From DATDOR01 sp035512695 (GTDB lineage: Bacteria > Chloroflexota > Anaerolineae > Anaerolineales > JABWBV01): 14,316 nt of DNA. Location: contig DATKDL010000111.1 in assembly GCA_035512695.1 (NCBI GenBank), positions 1-14,316 on the forward strand, in the 5' to 3' direction. The notes below the pieces were generated by a model. The model was not told the DNA's origin and ran no database searches. It worked only from the letters and a program-made list of their open reading frames with translations. Every line of letters starts with the position of its first letter. The stretch's first letter is position 1. The translations under genes and the position numbers were made by a program. Below, piece by piece: positions 1-6,542 of the stretch.

Positions 1-378
1 CAGGCGCGGCTGCTGCGCTCGTTTGAAACGGCGCACACGAACACCGGGAAGATCGGCGAGCTGGTCGAGGCGCTGGGCGTGGCGGCCCCGCCGGTCGGGC
101 TGGACAGCCAGGCCAAGTACGCCCTGCTGGCCGCCGGAAAAGGGGACCTGCTGGTGCGGCTGCTGTCTTCCCGGCAGCCGGATTACGAGGAAAAGGTCTG
201 GGACCAGGCGGCCGGGTCGCTCGTCGTCGAGGAGGCCGGGGGGCGGATCACCGATCTGAACGGCCGGCCGCTGGATTTCACCGCCGGCCGCACCCTGCGC
301 CGCAACCGCGGCGTGCTGGCCTCCAACGGGCATTTGCACGACGCCGCGCTGGCCGCGCTGGCGGATATCTCCGCCTGA
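1..378 (+). CDS. 3'(2'),5'-bisphosphate nucleotidase / inositol monophosphatase family, C-terminal part
   Basis: The reading frame is open from base 1, so the 5' end lies outside the window; 125 codons remain before TGA. Near residue 66 of the fragment is KVWDQAAGSLVVEEAGG, matching the C-terminal metal-site motif of the inositol-phosphatase superfamily (W-D-x-A-A-G, Asp codon at 202-204). The following text, ITDLNGRPLDF then GRTLRRNRGVLASNG, is typical of the HAL2/CysQ branch that hydrolyses 3'-phosphoadenosine 5'-phosphate to AMP and phosphate in the cytoplasm. The N-terminal metal-binding motifs (GEE and DPIDGT regions in the family) would lie upstream and cannot be checked. Superfamily membership is secure; substrate (PAP versus inositol phosphate) is inferred from the C-terminal style. 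The next gene starts 7 nt after the stop, suggesting co-transcription. Confidence 0.85.
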   Translation, partial: QARLLRSFETAHTNTGKIGELVEALGVAAPPVGLDSQAKYALLAAGKGDLLVRLLSSRQPDYEEKVWDQAAGSLVVEEAGGRITDLNGRPLDFTAGRTLRRNRGVLASNGHLHDAALAALADISA

Positions 379-385
379 ATTACGA

Positions 386-1978
386 ATGGATGGGTCGATA
401 AAAGCCGGAGAAGTCGATACCCGGCAGGGCTTTACCCTGCCGGGTATCGACTTCTCCGAGCTCATCGCCCTGGCGCTGAGCCTGGCCGCGGTACTGGCCG
501 CCTACCTGGTCGCGGATCGGATCTACGACCGTATCCCTCACATCGAGGACGAAATCGCTTACGTCTGGCAGGCGCGGGCGATGGCTGCGGGGGCCGTCAC
601 CGCGCCGACCCCGCCGCTGGAGAACCGGTTCCTGGTCCCGTTCGTGGTCGATCACGAGGGGCTGCGGTTTGGGAAGTACCCGCTCGGCTGGCCGGCGCTG
701 CTCTCGGTCGGGATCCGGTTGGGGCTGCGGGCCTGGGTCAACCCGCTTTTGGGTGGGCTGGCGGTCTGGCTGACGTATGTGCTAGGGCGGCGGTTGCTCG
801 GCCGGCCGGCCGGGTTGATCGCCGCCGTCCTGACGGCGACATCTCCCTTTTTCCTGATGATCTCCGGTTCGCTGCTTTCGCACGCTTTGGGGCTGGTCCT
901 GGCGCTGGCCTTTGTGCTGGCGTGGTGGGACGTGGTCGGGCCGCGGGAGGGGGCCGGATCGCCGGAGGCAGGGCGGCTGCCCGGCTGGATCCCGGTGTTG
1001 GCTGCGGGCGGGGCGATCGGTGCCCTGGCGGTGACGCGGCCATTCACGGCGGCCGGTGCGGCGCTGCCGTTCGTGGTCCAGGCGATCGTCCTGTTCGTGC
1101 GGGGGCCGGGGGCGCTGCGCCGGCGGTTTGCCGGTGTTGCGCTGATCGGGGCGCTGATCGGGAGTTTGCACCTGCTGTGGCAGGCCGCGGCGGCCGGGGA
1201 CCCGTTCTTCAACCTGTACACGCTCTGGTGGCCGTACGACCGGGCCGGGTTCGGTCCCGGTTTCGGGGTCACAGACCAGGGCCACAACCTGAACCTGGCG
1301 TGGATCAATACCGCATACAGCCTGCGCGTCGGTTGGCACGACCTGTTCGGCTGGCCGGGATTCAGCTGGATCCTGCTGCCGTTCGGGGTCTGGGCTGTGC
1401 GGCGGGACGGGCGGACGCTGCTGGCGGGGAGCGTCGCCCCGGTCCTGCTCGTTTTCTACGGCGCCTACTGGGTCGGTTCATGGACCTACGGGCCGCGCTA
1501 CCAGTACGAGGGGTTGTTCAGCCTGGCGCTGCTGAGCGCGGCGGGGCTGTGCCTGCTGGCGGGCTGGCCGCTGCGGCCGGGGGAGCGGGATTCAGCGAGG
1601 CAGGGGGCGGCGAGGCTGCGGCCGCTGTTGGCGGCGGGCCTCTTTGCGGCGCTGCTGGCGGTCAACCTGGCCATGTACCTGCCGGTCCGGCTCGATTCGA
1701 TGCGTGCGCTTTACGGGATTTCCGGCGCCGCCCTCGCGCCGTTCGAAGCGGCCGAGGGGAGCCTGGCGCCGGCCGTCGTCATCGTCCACGCCGATCACTG
1801 GACCGGGTACGGGGCGTTGCTCGACCTGCAGGACCCGTTCCTGACCTCGCCGTTCATTTTTATGTGGGGCGCCCCGCGCGGGATCCACGCGACCCTGGCC
1901 GATTATTTTCCCGGGCGGGCGATCTTTCATTATTACCCGGAGGAGCCGAGGGTGTTTTACACGGGGCCAAGGCCGTAG
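386..1978 (+). CDS. Polytopic membrane protein, GT-C/PMT (ArnT-like) glycosyltransferase-like
   Basis: 530 residues with about ten or more hydrophobic segments, the first at about residues 26-44. An acidic cluster, E54-D55-E56 in HIEDEIAYVWQARAM, follows the first membrane segment. This is the place where GT-C enzymes (PMT, ArnT, GT39/GT83) carry their catalytic acidic residues in the first extracytoplasmic loop. A later GPRYQYE motif also resembles this superfamily. The likely role is transfer of a sugar from a polyprenyl-phosphate donor outside the membrane; the acceptor is unknown. ATG 386 is the only standard start before Met66: no in-frame GTG or TTG occurs between, and Met66 would remove the acidic motif. 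No clear ribosome site precedes ATG 386. Residues 7-25 are encoded by a perfect 24-bp-arm hairpin, so initiation here is odd. The stop TAG lies inside another palindrome shared with the convergent CopD-like gene. Confidence 0.75.
   Translation: MDGSIKAGEVDTRQGFTLPGIDFSELIALALSLAAVLAAYLVADRIYDRIPHIEDEIAYVWQARAMAAGAVTAPTPPLENRFLVPFVVDHEGLRFGKYPLGWPALLSVGIRLGLRAWVNPLLGGLAVWLTYVLGRRLLGRPAGLIAAVLTATSPFFLMISGSLLSHALGLVLALAFVLAWWDVVGPREGAGSPEAGRLPGWIPVLAAGGAIGALAVTRPFTAAGAALPFVVQAIVLFVRGPGALRRRFAGVALIGALIGSLHLLWQAAAAGDPFFNLYTLWWPYDRAGFGPGFGVTDQGHNLNLAWINTAYSLRVGWHDLFGWPGFSWILLPFGVWAVRRDGRTLLAGSVAPVLLVFYGAYWVGSWTYGPRYQYEGLFSLALLSAAGLCLLAGWPLRPGERDSARQGAARLRPLLAAGLFAALLAVNLAMYLPVRLDSMRALYGISGAALAPFEAAEGSLAPAVVIVHADHWTGYGALLDLQDPFLTSPFIFMWGAPRGIHATLADYFPGRAIFHYYPEEPRVFYTGPRP
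406..458. repeat. Perfect inverted repeat, 24-bp arms, inside the 5' end of the glycosyltransferase frame
   Basis: Bases 406-429 are the exact reverse complement of 435-458, with a 5-nt loop, CTTTA. The repeat starts 28 nt after the stop of the nucleotidase gene and 20 nt after the ATG of the next frame. No T-tract follows, so it is not a standard intrinsic terminator. It is the first of a series of long hairpins at gene boundaries in this window. Confidence 0.95.
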
Positions 1979-2003
1979 AGACGCCCCACCGTGGCGTCTC
2001 TAC
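1975..2003. repeat. Palindromic repeat giving both convergent genes their stop codons
   Basis: Arms GTAGAGACGCC (1975-1985) and GGCGTCTCTAC (1993-2003) are perfect 11-bp complements around a 7-nt centre. The left arm contains the TAG of the plus-strand glycosyltransferase (1976-1978). The right arm, read on the minus strand, contains the TAG of the CopD-like gene (2000-2002). From memory, the GTAGAGACG...CGTCTCTAC type resembles dispersed intergenic palindromes of cyanobacteria and some Chloroflexota. It may act as a bidirectional transcription end, though no T-tract is present. Confidence 0.9.
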
Positions 2004-2512
2004 GCATTCACCCGCGCCAGCGCTGTGAATACGAGGACGACGGCGCCCAAAACCAGGTTCCCCCACAGGATCAGACGGTGCTTGCGGAAAAGGGCGTCGA
2101 TTTCGCCCGGCTCAGCGCGGCCGCGCGTCGTCCGCAGCACGGCCCGGCCCAGTTCGGGGAGCGCCGCCCAGGTCAGGTAGGCGCTCAAACCGACCATCCC
2201 CAAAAAGACTATGTGCTTGAGCAAGATCGACTGCGACCAGGCGTTCCCGAAGGCCAGCAGACCCTGGTACCGGTCGCTGGCGCTCATCTGGACCAGGCCG
2301 GTTGCGATCAGGACGGCCAGCGAGAGCCAGCCGAGCGGGTCTAGTTTTTTCTGGGCCTTGTGGAGCAGGTCCAGCCGGGAAGCGTCATCGTCCAGTCGGG
2401 CGATCAGCGGGAGCGTGACCAGGCCGGCGGCGGCCAGCCCGCCGAGCCAGACGACGGTGGCCAGCATGTGCAGCCAGTACGAAAGTGAAAGCGCCCAGGT
2501 GGGGACAGCCAT
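2000..2512 (-). CDS. CopD-like (copper resistance D domain) small membrane protein
   Basis: 170 residues with four predicted membrane segments: about residues 8-36, 60-78, 97-117 and 149-167. The first carries YWLHMLATVVWLGGL, the W-x-H-x(5)-W-x-G-G style signature of the CopD/PcoD and related integral membrane domain. A second membrane histidine occurs in LLKHIVFLGMVG. CopD-domain proteins are linked to copper passage or haem/copper handling in the cytoplasmic membrane, but a 170-residue stand-alone form is generic and the substrate is uncertain. The start is the only ATG before the signature; no clear ribosome site is visible. It begins 17 nt after the TPR gene and is probably co-transcribed with it. 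The stop TAG lies in the right arm of the palindrome at 1975-2003. Confidence 0.75.
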   Translation of the reverse strand: MAVPTWALSLSYWLHMLATVVWLGGLAAAGLVTLPLIARLDDDASRLDLLHKAQKKLDPLGWLSLAVLIATGLVQMSASDRYQGLLAFGNAWSQSILLKHIVFLGMVGLSAYLTWAALPELGRAVLRTTRGRAEPGEIDALFRKHRLILWGNLVLGAVVLVFTALARVNA

Positions 2513-2529
2513 CGATGCGAAGCCCGGGG

Positions 2530-3567
2530 CTACCCGTTCTCGTCCTCTTCACAGCGGTTGCGATAGCGGGTCAGCTGCTGGTCGTACTGCTCCGGCTGCA
2601 CCGCAAACTGCATAAAGATCTCCAGCTGGCCGACGGCCGTGCACCATTCGCCGGCATCGTCGAGCTGGGTGATGTATTTCTCCAGCGCATCCAGGTACCA
2701 GTTCATGGCGGTCCCGCTCGACCCGTTGCGCAGGTTGGGGGCGAACGGCGCCACCTGGCCAAGGTAGAAGGCCGCCTGGGCCCAGTCCGCGACGGAATAG
2801 AAGCTTGCTCCAATCAGGTACAGGCGCGCCCAGTTGCGGTAGCCGTTGGCCTCCGAGTCGAGCGGACCGAACAGCTCCGCCTGCGACAGATCGTACAGAC
2901 CGCTCTCGAGCTCAGCGGAGGCGAGAAGCTTGGCGACCCCCCGGTTGCGGAAGGCGACGTAGAGCATCGAATCGACATCGACCGCCATGAACTCGGGCTC
3001 GTCTTTCCGCAGGGCGAAGAGGGTCCGGATCGCCAGGTCCCAATCGCCGGCGACCATGGCGGCGCGTGCCTGGTCGAACTTCTCCTCCCGGCTGCGGGTG
3101 TCGGGTGTCGGGGTCAGGGTCGGCGTCGGCGTCGGGGTGATCGGAGTGGGGGTGGCGGTGGCGTTCATGCAGGTGATTGCCCGAGCCAGGCCCTCGATCG
3201 CGCCTTCGTGATTGGGGTCCAGTTCGAGGACGTGTTCAAACCGCTGCCGGGCGCGGTCGCAGGCCTGGGCGTTGAGGTCGTCGATCCCCAGGTTGAACTG
3301 GTTGTCGATCTCCGACCGGTTTTCGGCGACCCGGGTGCCTTCGCGCAGGACGATCCCGTTCTGGTAGCCCGTATATCCCGCGCCCACGGCGATCAGGATC
3401 AGGACCAGCCAGCCCGCGAGCAGCAATAGAATCCTCCGGCCACGTCCCTTTGGGGCGCGTCCGCTTCCCTTTTGGGCGGGTCCGGCGGGCGATTGGACGG
3501 CCTGAGTCTCCTCGGGCGGCGGTTCGTCCGTCCGATTCGGCCGGGTTTCATCTATTTCGTCAGGCAT
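2530..3567 (-). CDS. Membrane-anchored TPR protein with Thr-Pro repeat linker
   Basis: 345 residues from ATG at 3567. Order: a polar Pro/Arg-rich cytoplasmic tail (1-45), one membrane helix (about 46-64), a TPR-like block around FNLGIDDLNAQACDRARQRF (about 87-133), a Thr-Pro linker (about 137-156), then a second helical-repeat block to the end. The layout suggests a single-pass protein displaying its TPRs outside the membrane for protein contacts; no enzymatic motif is visible. Such Thr-Pro-rich spacers are common in Anaerolineae surface proteins (general knowledge). An ATG 33 nt upstream is in frame, but 3567 is preferred: it opens a typical hydrophilic tail, and a perfect TATAAT lies 7 nt before it, implying a leaderless mRNA. 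It lies in the order sigma, anti-sigma, this gene, CopD-like, possibly with its own promoter. Confidence 0.8.
   Translation of the reverse strand: MPDEIDETRPNRTDEPPPEETQAVQSPAGPAQKGSGRAPKGRGRRILLLLAGWLVLILIAVGAGYTGYQNGIVLREGTRVAENRSEIDNQFNLGIDDLNAQACDRARQRFEHVLELDPNHEGAIEGLARAITCMNATATPTPITPTPTPTLTPTPDTRSREEKFDQARAAMVAGDWDLAIRTLFALRKDEPEFMAVDVDSMLYVAFRNRGVAKLLASAELESGLYDLSQAELFGPLDSEANGYRNWARLYLIGASFYSVADWAQAAFYLGQVAPFAPNLRNGSSGTAMNWYLDALEKYITQLDDAGEWCTAVGQLEIFMQFAVQPEQYDQQLTRYRNRCEEDENG
3100..3159 (-). repeat. Thr-Pro repeat coding region in the TPR protein
   Basis: This stretch encodes about 20 residues dominated by alternating Thr and Pro (residues about 137-156 of the TPR protein). At DNA level it is a run of imperfect hexamers rich in GTCGGC/GTCGGG on the plus strand. 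It is probably a flexible extended spacer between two TPR blocks and may vary in length between strains by slippage. Confidence 0.8.
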
Positions 3568-3574
3568 GCGGGGA

Positions 3575-3580
3575 ATTATA
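3575..3580 (-). promoter_or_regulatory. Candidate -10 box (TATAAT) for a leaderless TPR-protein mRNA
   Basis: Read on the minus strand, a perfect TATAAT is followed by 7 nt and then ATG (3567). Transcription would begin at or within a base of the start codon. There is no Shine-Dalgarno sequence in the gap. The -35 region is weak: the best match is GTGAAT at 18-bp spacing. Confidence 0.5.
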
Positions 3581-3610
3581 ACCGTGGGAAGAAAAAGCAT
3601 TCACCACGAG

Positions 3611-3653
3611 GCGCACGGCCGCGGCACCCACAAGGGGTGCCGCGGCCGCGCGC
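3611..3653. repeat. Inverted repeat, 19-bp arms, after the anti-sigma gene
   Basis: Arms 3611-3629 and 3635-3653 match at 18 of 19 positions around a 5-nt loop. The core is GGCCGCGGCACCC and its complement. On the minus strand it starts 10 nt after the TGA of the zinc-finger gene and ends before the candidate TPR promoter, so it may separate two transcripts. No T-tract follows. Confidence 0.9.
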
Positions 3654-3663
3654 CCCATGATGA

Positions 3664-3894
3664 TCAAATGATTGCCTGGATCGCGGCAAACAGCGCCTCG
3701 AACTCCTCGTGACACTCCCCGCAGATATCGAGATGGCGCCGAACGAGCGGCATGGCCTCGTCGGGGTGTTTCCCCTCGATGAGCAGGTCCACGAAGTGGT
3801 TCATCTCGGCGAAACAGCCGTCGCAGTCGAGTTCCACGTCCCGAGTTTCGGCGATCATCCGGAGGATTTTTTTTAGTTTCTCAGGGGTCAGCAT
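3664..3894 (-). CDS. Small soluble zinc-finger protein, probable anti-sigma factor
   Basis: 76 residues with no membrane segment. Cysteines C24-x2-C27 are followed by H54-x3-C58-x2-C61 in RRHLDICGECHEEF. The H-x3-C-x2-C set is the ZAS (zinc-binding anti-sigma) signature, also seen in the zf-HC2 family. It lies directly downstream of an ECF sigma factor on the same strand (gap about 120 nt), the usual arrangement for a cognate anti-sigma. With no membrane helix, it would sense a cytoplasmic signal, possibly redox or zinc status through the cysteines; that is inference. The start ATG 3894 has only a weak purine-rich stretch upstream. An unusual feature is the extra CDGC pair near residue 25, giving four cysteines. 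An alternative is a zinc-binding protein unrelated to the sigma factor. Confidence 0.75.
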   Translation of the reverse strand: MLTPEKLKKILRMIAETRDVELDCDGCFAEMNHFVDLLIEGKHPDEAMPLVRRHLDICGECHEEFEALFAAIQAII

Positions 3895-3957
3895 TCGTCA
3901 TCCACCATCTCTTTTTCAGACGAGACCAGCTTGGTCCGTCTTACGGAAAACCATGTC

Positions 3958-4010
3958 GGAAAATTGGGGGCCGGCTTTGCCGGCCCCGATCCGCCGGCCC
4001 CCAATTTTCC
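3958..4010. repeat. Perfect inverted repeat, 18-bp arms, between sigma and anti-sigma genes
   Basis: Bases 3958-3975 are the exact reverse complement of 3993-4010. A competing inner hairpin (3967-3975 with 3979-3987, loop TTT) shares the left arm, so two folds are mutually exclusive. On the minus strand it begins 7 nt after the stop of the sigma gene. It could attenuate transcription into the anti-sigma gene or stabilise the sigma mRNA. No standard T-tract follows. Confidence 0.92.
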
Positions 4011-4016
4011 TGGAAA

Positions 4017-4643
4017 TCAGGATTCAAAAGCCGCCAAAACTTCCTCCGCGCTGATCCCGTTCTCGACCATCCGTTTTTGCAGCCGCTTGCGGGCGTCGTG
4101 GACGAGTTTGTAGAGGGCGTTGCGGTTGGTGTCCATTCGGCGGGCGACTTCGGAGATCGGCATGCCGTTGAACATGATGGCGATCACGGCGATCCGCTGC
4201 CGCTCGGTCAGCTCTTCGTCGATCATCTTCTCAACGAAGTCGAGCATGGAGGTCCGGGCGGCGGCGCTTTCCGGGCCGGGCTCGGGATCGGTCAGGAATG
4301 CAGGGGTGAACTCCTCCCCATCCTGGCCGGTCATCAGTTCCTGGAGGGAGACGTCCTGCCAGCGCCGCCGGCGCAGCTCGGAGTAGGCGACGTGGATGGC
4401 GATCTTGAGCGCCCAGGTCGTGAACTTGCTCTCGCCGCGGAAGGAATCGACGTTGTCAAGGATCTTGAGCAAGGCCTCCTGGACGAAATCCTCCACCACG
4501 AAGTCCAGATCGCGCCGGATGCGGGCGGCGAGCGCCGCGCGCAGACCGCGCAGGACGATCTCGCGCAAGTCTTCGATCGCGAAGGCCGAGTCAGGCCCCC
4601 GTAGATCGGCCAACCAGGCTTCGTTGCTGCGCTGCTCGGGCAT
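4017..4643 (-). CDS. ECF-type RNA polymerase sigma factor
   Basis: 208 residues. Region 2 spans about residues 45-100 (DFVQEALLKILDNVDSFRGE, then FTTWALKIAIHVAYSELRRR), which binds core polymerase and the -10 element. Region 4 spans about 150-195 (LTERQRIAVIAIMFNGMPIS, then EVARRMDTNRNALYKLVHDA), the helix-turn-helix for the -35 element. A linker of about 35 acidic and proline-containing residues joins them and there is no region 3, so it is an ECF (group IV) factor. It would direct transcription of a small regulon, perhaps including its own operon, and be held by the zinc-finger protein downstream. ATG 4643 is chosen because a TATCAT box lies 7 nt upstream with no Shine-Dalgarno, suggesting a leaderless start. 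An inverted repeat overlaps the -35 area. Confidence 0.92.
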   Translation of the reverse strand: MPEQRSNEAWLADLRGPDSAFAIEDLREIVLRGLRAALAARIRRDLDFVVEDFVQEALLKILDNVDSFRGESKFTTWALKIAIHVAYSELRRRRWQDVSLQELMTGQDGEEFTPAFLTDPEPGPESAAARTSMLDFVEKMIDEELTERQRIAVIAIMFNGMPISEVARRMDTNRNALYKLVHDARKRLQKRMVENGISAEEVLAAFES

Positions 4644-4650
4644 GCCGCCA

Positions 4651-4656
4651 ATGATA
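4651..4656 (-). promoter_or_regulatory. Candidate -10 box (TATCAT) for a leaderless sigma-factor mRNA
   Basis: On the minus strand TATCAT (5 of 6 to TATAAT) is followed by 7 nt and then ATG 4643, the same geometry as the TPR gene at 3567-3580. No Shine-Dalgarno is present. At 17-bp spacing the -35 position reads TTTCGA, a weak match that lies inside the left arm of the inverted repeat at 4672-4718. Confidence 0.4.
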
Positions 4657-4671
4657 CCCCATGCAGTTGAA

Positions 4672-4718
4672 GGTCGAAAGAGGCCGTTCCCCTAGCCGGC
4701 TCTCTGCCTCTTTCGACC
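4672..4718. promoter_or_regulatory. 13-bp inverted repeat between divergent sigma and aminotransferase genes
   Basis: GGTCGAAAGAGGC (4672-4684) is perfectly complemented at 4706-4718 across 21 nt; the spacer contains AGCCGGCT. It lies upstream of both divergent genes, so it cannot be a terminator for either. It overlaps the proposed -35 region of the sigma gene. It could be an operator with two inverted half-sites, or another member of this window's hairpin series. Confidence 0.6.
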
Positions 4719-4728
4719 GCTAACAAGG

Positions 4729-4750
4729 GATTTCCGTCATGGAGAATCAA
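4729..4750 (+). repeat. Copy 1 of a 20-22 bp direct repeat upstream of the aminotransferase
   Basis: This stretch is GATTTCCG, TC, ATGGAGAATCAA. It recurs without the central TC at 12134-12153, just before the NuoD-like start, giving 20 identical positions with a 2-nt indel. Here it lies 75 nt before the aminotransferase ATG; its role is unknown. Confidence 0.7.
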
Positions 4751-4824
4751 GGGCACTTGTCACTAAACGGAGTGCGGGTATCGCAATATGATGAGTGCAT
4801 CTGCTCCGAACGAAAGGAGACGGC

Positions 4825-6063
4825 ATGCACACACCCTGGGAACACCGGTACGCCCAAAGGCAGCAGCGAATGACCGGTTCAGCAATCCGCGAGCTGCTTA
4901 AACTGACTGATAAACCTGACCTGATCTCTTTCGCCGGCGGCCTGCCGGCTCCGGAAATGTTTCCGGTGGCCGAGATCGCCGAGGCGAGCGCCCGGGTCTT
5001 ACGGGAACAAGGCGCGCGGGCGCTCCAGTACGGCCCCACGGAAGGCTTTTCTCCGCTGCGCCGGATGATCGCCCGCCACACCGAGCGCTACGGGTTTTCC
5101 ATTTCCCCCGACAACGTCCTGATCACCTCTGGCTCTCAGCAGGCGCTCGACCTGATGGGAAAGCTTTTTATCAACCCTGGAGACCGGATCCTGGTCGAGT
5201 CCCCCACCTACCTGGGGGCCCTGCAGGCCTGGAACGCCTACGAGGCCGAGTACCTCCCGGTCCCGGTGGACGAGGACGGGATGGTGATGGACGCGCTCGA
5301 AGAGGCGCTGCGCTCCGGGCCGAAGTTTATTTACGTTTTACCGAACTTCCAGAACCCGTCGGGGGTGACGCTCTCGTTAGAGCGCCGCCGCCGTCTGGTC
5401 GAGCTGGCCGACCGTTATGGGGTCCCGATCGTTGAGGACGACCCATACGGCCAGCTGCGATACGAAGGCGAGCATCTCCCGGCAGTCGTCGTGCTGGACG
5501 ACGAACGGTCCGCGGCCAGGAACGGGACCTACCAGGGCAACGTGATCTACCTGAGCACGTTCAGCAAGATCCTGGCTCCCGGGCTCCGGCTGGCCTGGGT
5601 GATCGCGCCGCCGGAGGTAATCGATAAACTGGTCCAGGTCAAGCAGGGGATGGACCTGCACACGGCGATTTTCAACCAGATGCTGGTCCACGAGGCGGCG
5701 CGCGGCGGGTTCCTGGATCGCCACGTTCACGTCATCCGCCGCACGTACAAGGAGCGGCGGGACGTGATGCTGTCTGCTCTCGAGGAATACGCCCCGCCGG
5801 GGATCAACTGGACCCATCCGCAAGGCGGTCTCTTCCTGTGGGCGACGCTGCCGCCGGACATGGATGCCCAGGACGTGCTCAAGCGCGCCATCGAGCACGG
5901 CGTCGCCTTCGTGCCCGGGACTTCCTTCCATCCCTGCGGCGGCGGGCGCAACACGATGCGGTTGAATTTCTCTTACGCCGGCCCGGAGCGCATCCGGGAG
6001 GGGGTTGCGCGGCTGGGACAGGCGTTGGAGGAAGAAATTTACGCCGCACCTGCTCGGACATAA
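4825..6063 (+). CDS. PLP-dependent aminotransferase, class I/II (LysN/KAT-II-like)
   Basis: 412 residues, normal for fold-type I aminotransferases. The substrate-side motif FAGGLPAPEMFP lies near the N-terminus. Family motifs follow: SGSQQALDL (cofactor phosphate site), PNFQNPSG (Asn contacting the PLP ring region), VEDDPYGQLRYEG (D205/D206 and Y208), and STFSKILAPGLRLAW with K248 as the PLP Schiff-base lysine. A C-terminal domain containing RLNFSY provides the carboxylate-binding arginine. This pattern is that of 2-aminoadipate/aromatic aminotransferases (LysN, kynurenine aminotransferase II, C-terminal domain of MocR). It has no N-terminal GntR DNA-binding domain, so it acts as an enzyme. 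The amino-acid substrate cannot be read from sequence. The start at 4825 is set by an AGGAG 5 nt upstream; an in-frame ATG at 4795 has no such site. The CBS gene follows by 56 nt. Confidence 0.92.
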   Translation: MHTPWEHRYAQRQQRMTGSAIRELLKLTDKPDLISFAGGLPAPEMFPVAEIAEASARVLREQGARALQYGPTEGFSPLRRMIARHTERYGFSISPDNVLITSGSQQALDLMGKLFINPGDRILVESPTYLGALQAWNAYEAEYLPVPVDEDGMVMDALEEALRSGPKFIYVLPNFQNPSGVTLSLERRRRLVELADRYGVPIVEDDPYGQLRYEGEHLPAVVVLDDERSAARNGTYQGNVIYLSTFSKILAPGLRLAWVIAPPEVIDKLVQVKQGMDLHTAIFNQMLVHEAARGGFLDRHVHVIRRTYKERRDVMLSALEEYAPPGINWTHPQGGLFLWATLPPDMDAQDVLKRAIEHGVAFVPGTSFHPCGGGRNTMRLNFSYAGPERIREGVARLGQALEEEIYAAPART

Positions 6064-6084
6064 TTTGGGTTAAGCCATGGATAA

Positions 6085-6101
6085 TGCTTTTCTCAAAAGC
6101 A
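6085..6101 (+). repeat. Small perfect hairpin between aminotransferase and CBS genes
   Basis: TGCTTTT (6085-6091) pairs with AAAAGCA (6095-6101) around CTC. It is short and AT-rich and lies just before the ribosome site of the CBS gene. It may be a weak processing or attenuation element, or chance. Confidence 0.45.
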
Positions 6102-6119
6102 ACGATCAAGGAGTTTGAC

Positions 6120-6542
6120 ATGGAACACCTCCTCGTGGTCGATTGGATGACCCGCAATCCCTACATCGTCTCCCCGTGGGCGTCGCTTCTGGACGCCTAC
6201 GGGGTGATGCAGAGCTACGAGATCCGGCGCCTTCCGGTCGTCGAGGACGGCCGGCTGGTCGGGATCCTGACGATCAACGATATCCGATCGGCCGTTCCGA
6301 TCGGCCTGTACCGGCTATCGGAGCAGAACCGGCGGATGGCGGGCAAATCGGTCGACGAAGTGATGAGCCGCCATCCGATCACGATCCACAAGAATGCCAG
6401 CATGGCCGATGCTGCCCAGATCATGTACGAGAACAAGATCGGCGGGCTGCCCGTGATCGAAGGGGGACAGCTGGTCGGGGTCATCACGGAGTCGGATCTT
6501 TTCCGGCTGGTGATGATCGAGGCGCGGGTGGCCGAGGCTTGA
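6120..6542 (+). CDS. Tandem CBS-domain protein
   Basis: 140 residues made almost entirely of two CBS motifs: residues about 9-58 (DWMTRNPYIVSPWASLLDAY, RRLPVVEDGRLVGILTINDI) and about 79-130 (DEVMSRHPITIHKNASMADA, GGLPVIEGGQLVGVITESDL). A Bateman pair of this kind usually binds adenine nucleotides such as AMP, ATP or SAM and passes the signal to a partner. With no catalytic domain here, a partner protein is likely. The start is fixed by AAGGAG at 6108-6113, 6 nt before ATG. The stop is one base before the first hydrogenase-operon gene, so it is very likely the first cistron of that operon or translationally coupled to it. An energy-charge sensor for the hydrogenase is an inference from position only. 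Confidence 0.9.
   Translation: MEHLLVVDWMTRNPYIVSPWASLLDAYGVMQSYEIRRLPVVEDGRLVGILTINDIRSAVPIGLYRLSEQNRRMAGKSVDEVMSRHPITIHKNASMADAAQIMYENKIGGLPVIEGGQLVGVITESDLFRLVMIEARVAEA

Noticed and set aside
922..2028. Long plus-strand open frame overlapping the glycosyltransferase gene
   Set aside because: Its translation is low-complexity Gly/Ala/Arg text with no membrane or domain pattern, typical of an off-frame shadow in GC-rich DNA; the frame at 386-1978 has clear membrane segments.
2485..3429. Plus-strand open frame of 314 codons opposite the TPR gene
   Set aside because: The minus strand gives a coherent protein (membrane helix, TPR blocks, Thr-Pro linker); the plus frame shows no recognisable domain.
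4757..4792. Sigma-70 promoter for the aminotransferase from TTGTCA (4757-4762) and TATGAT (4787-4792)
   Set aside because: Each box looks good, but the spacing between them is 24 bp, too long; at 17-bp spacing the partner boxes are weak.
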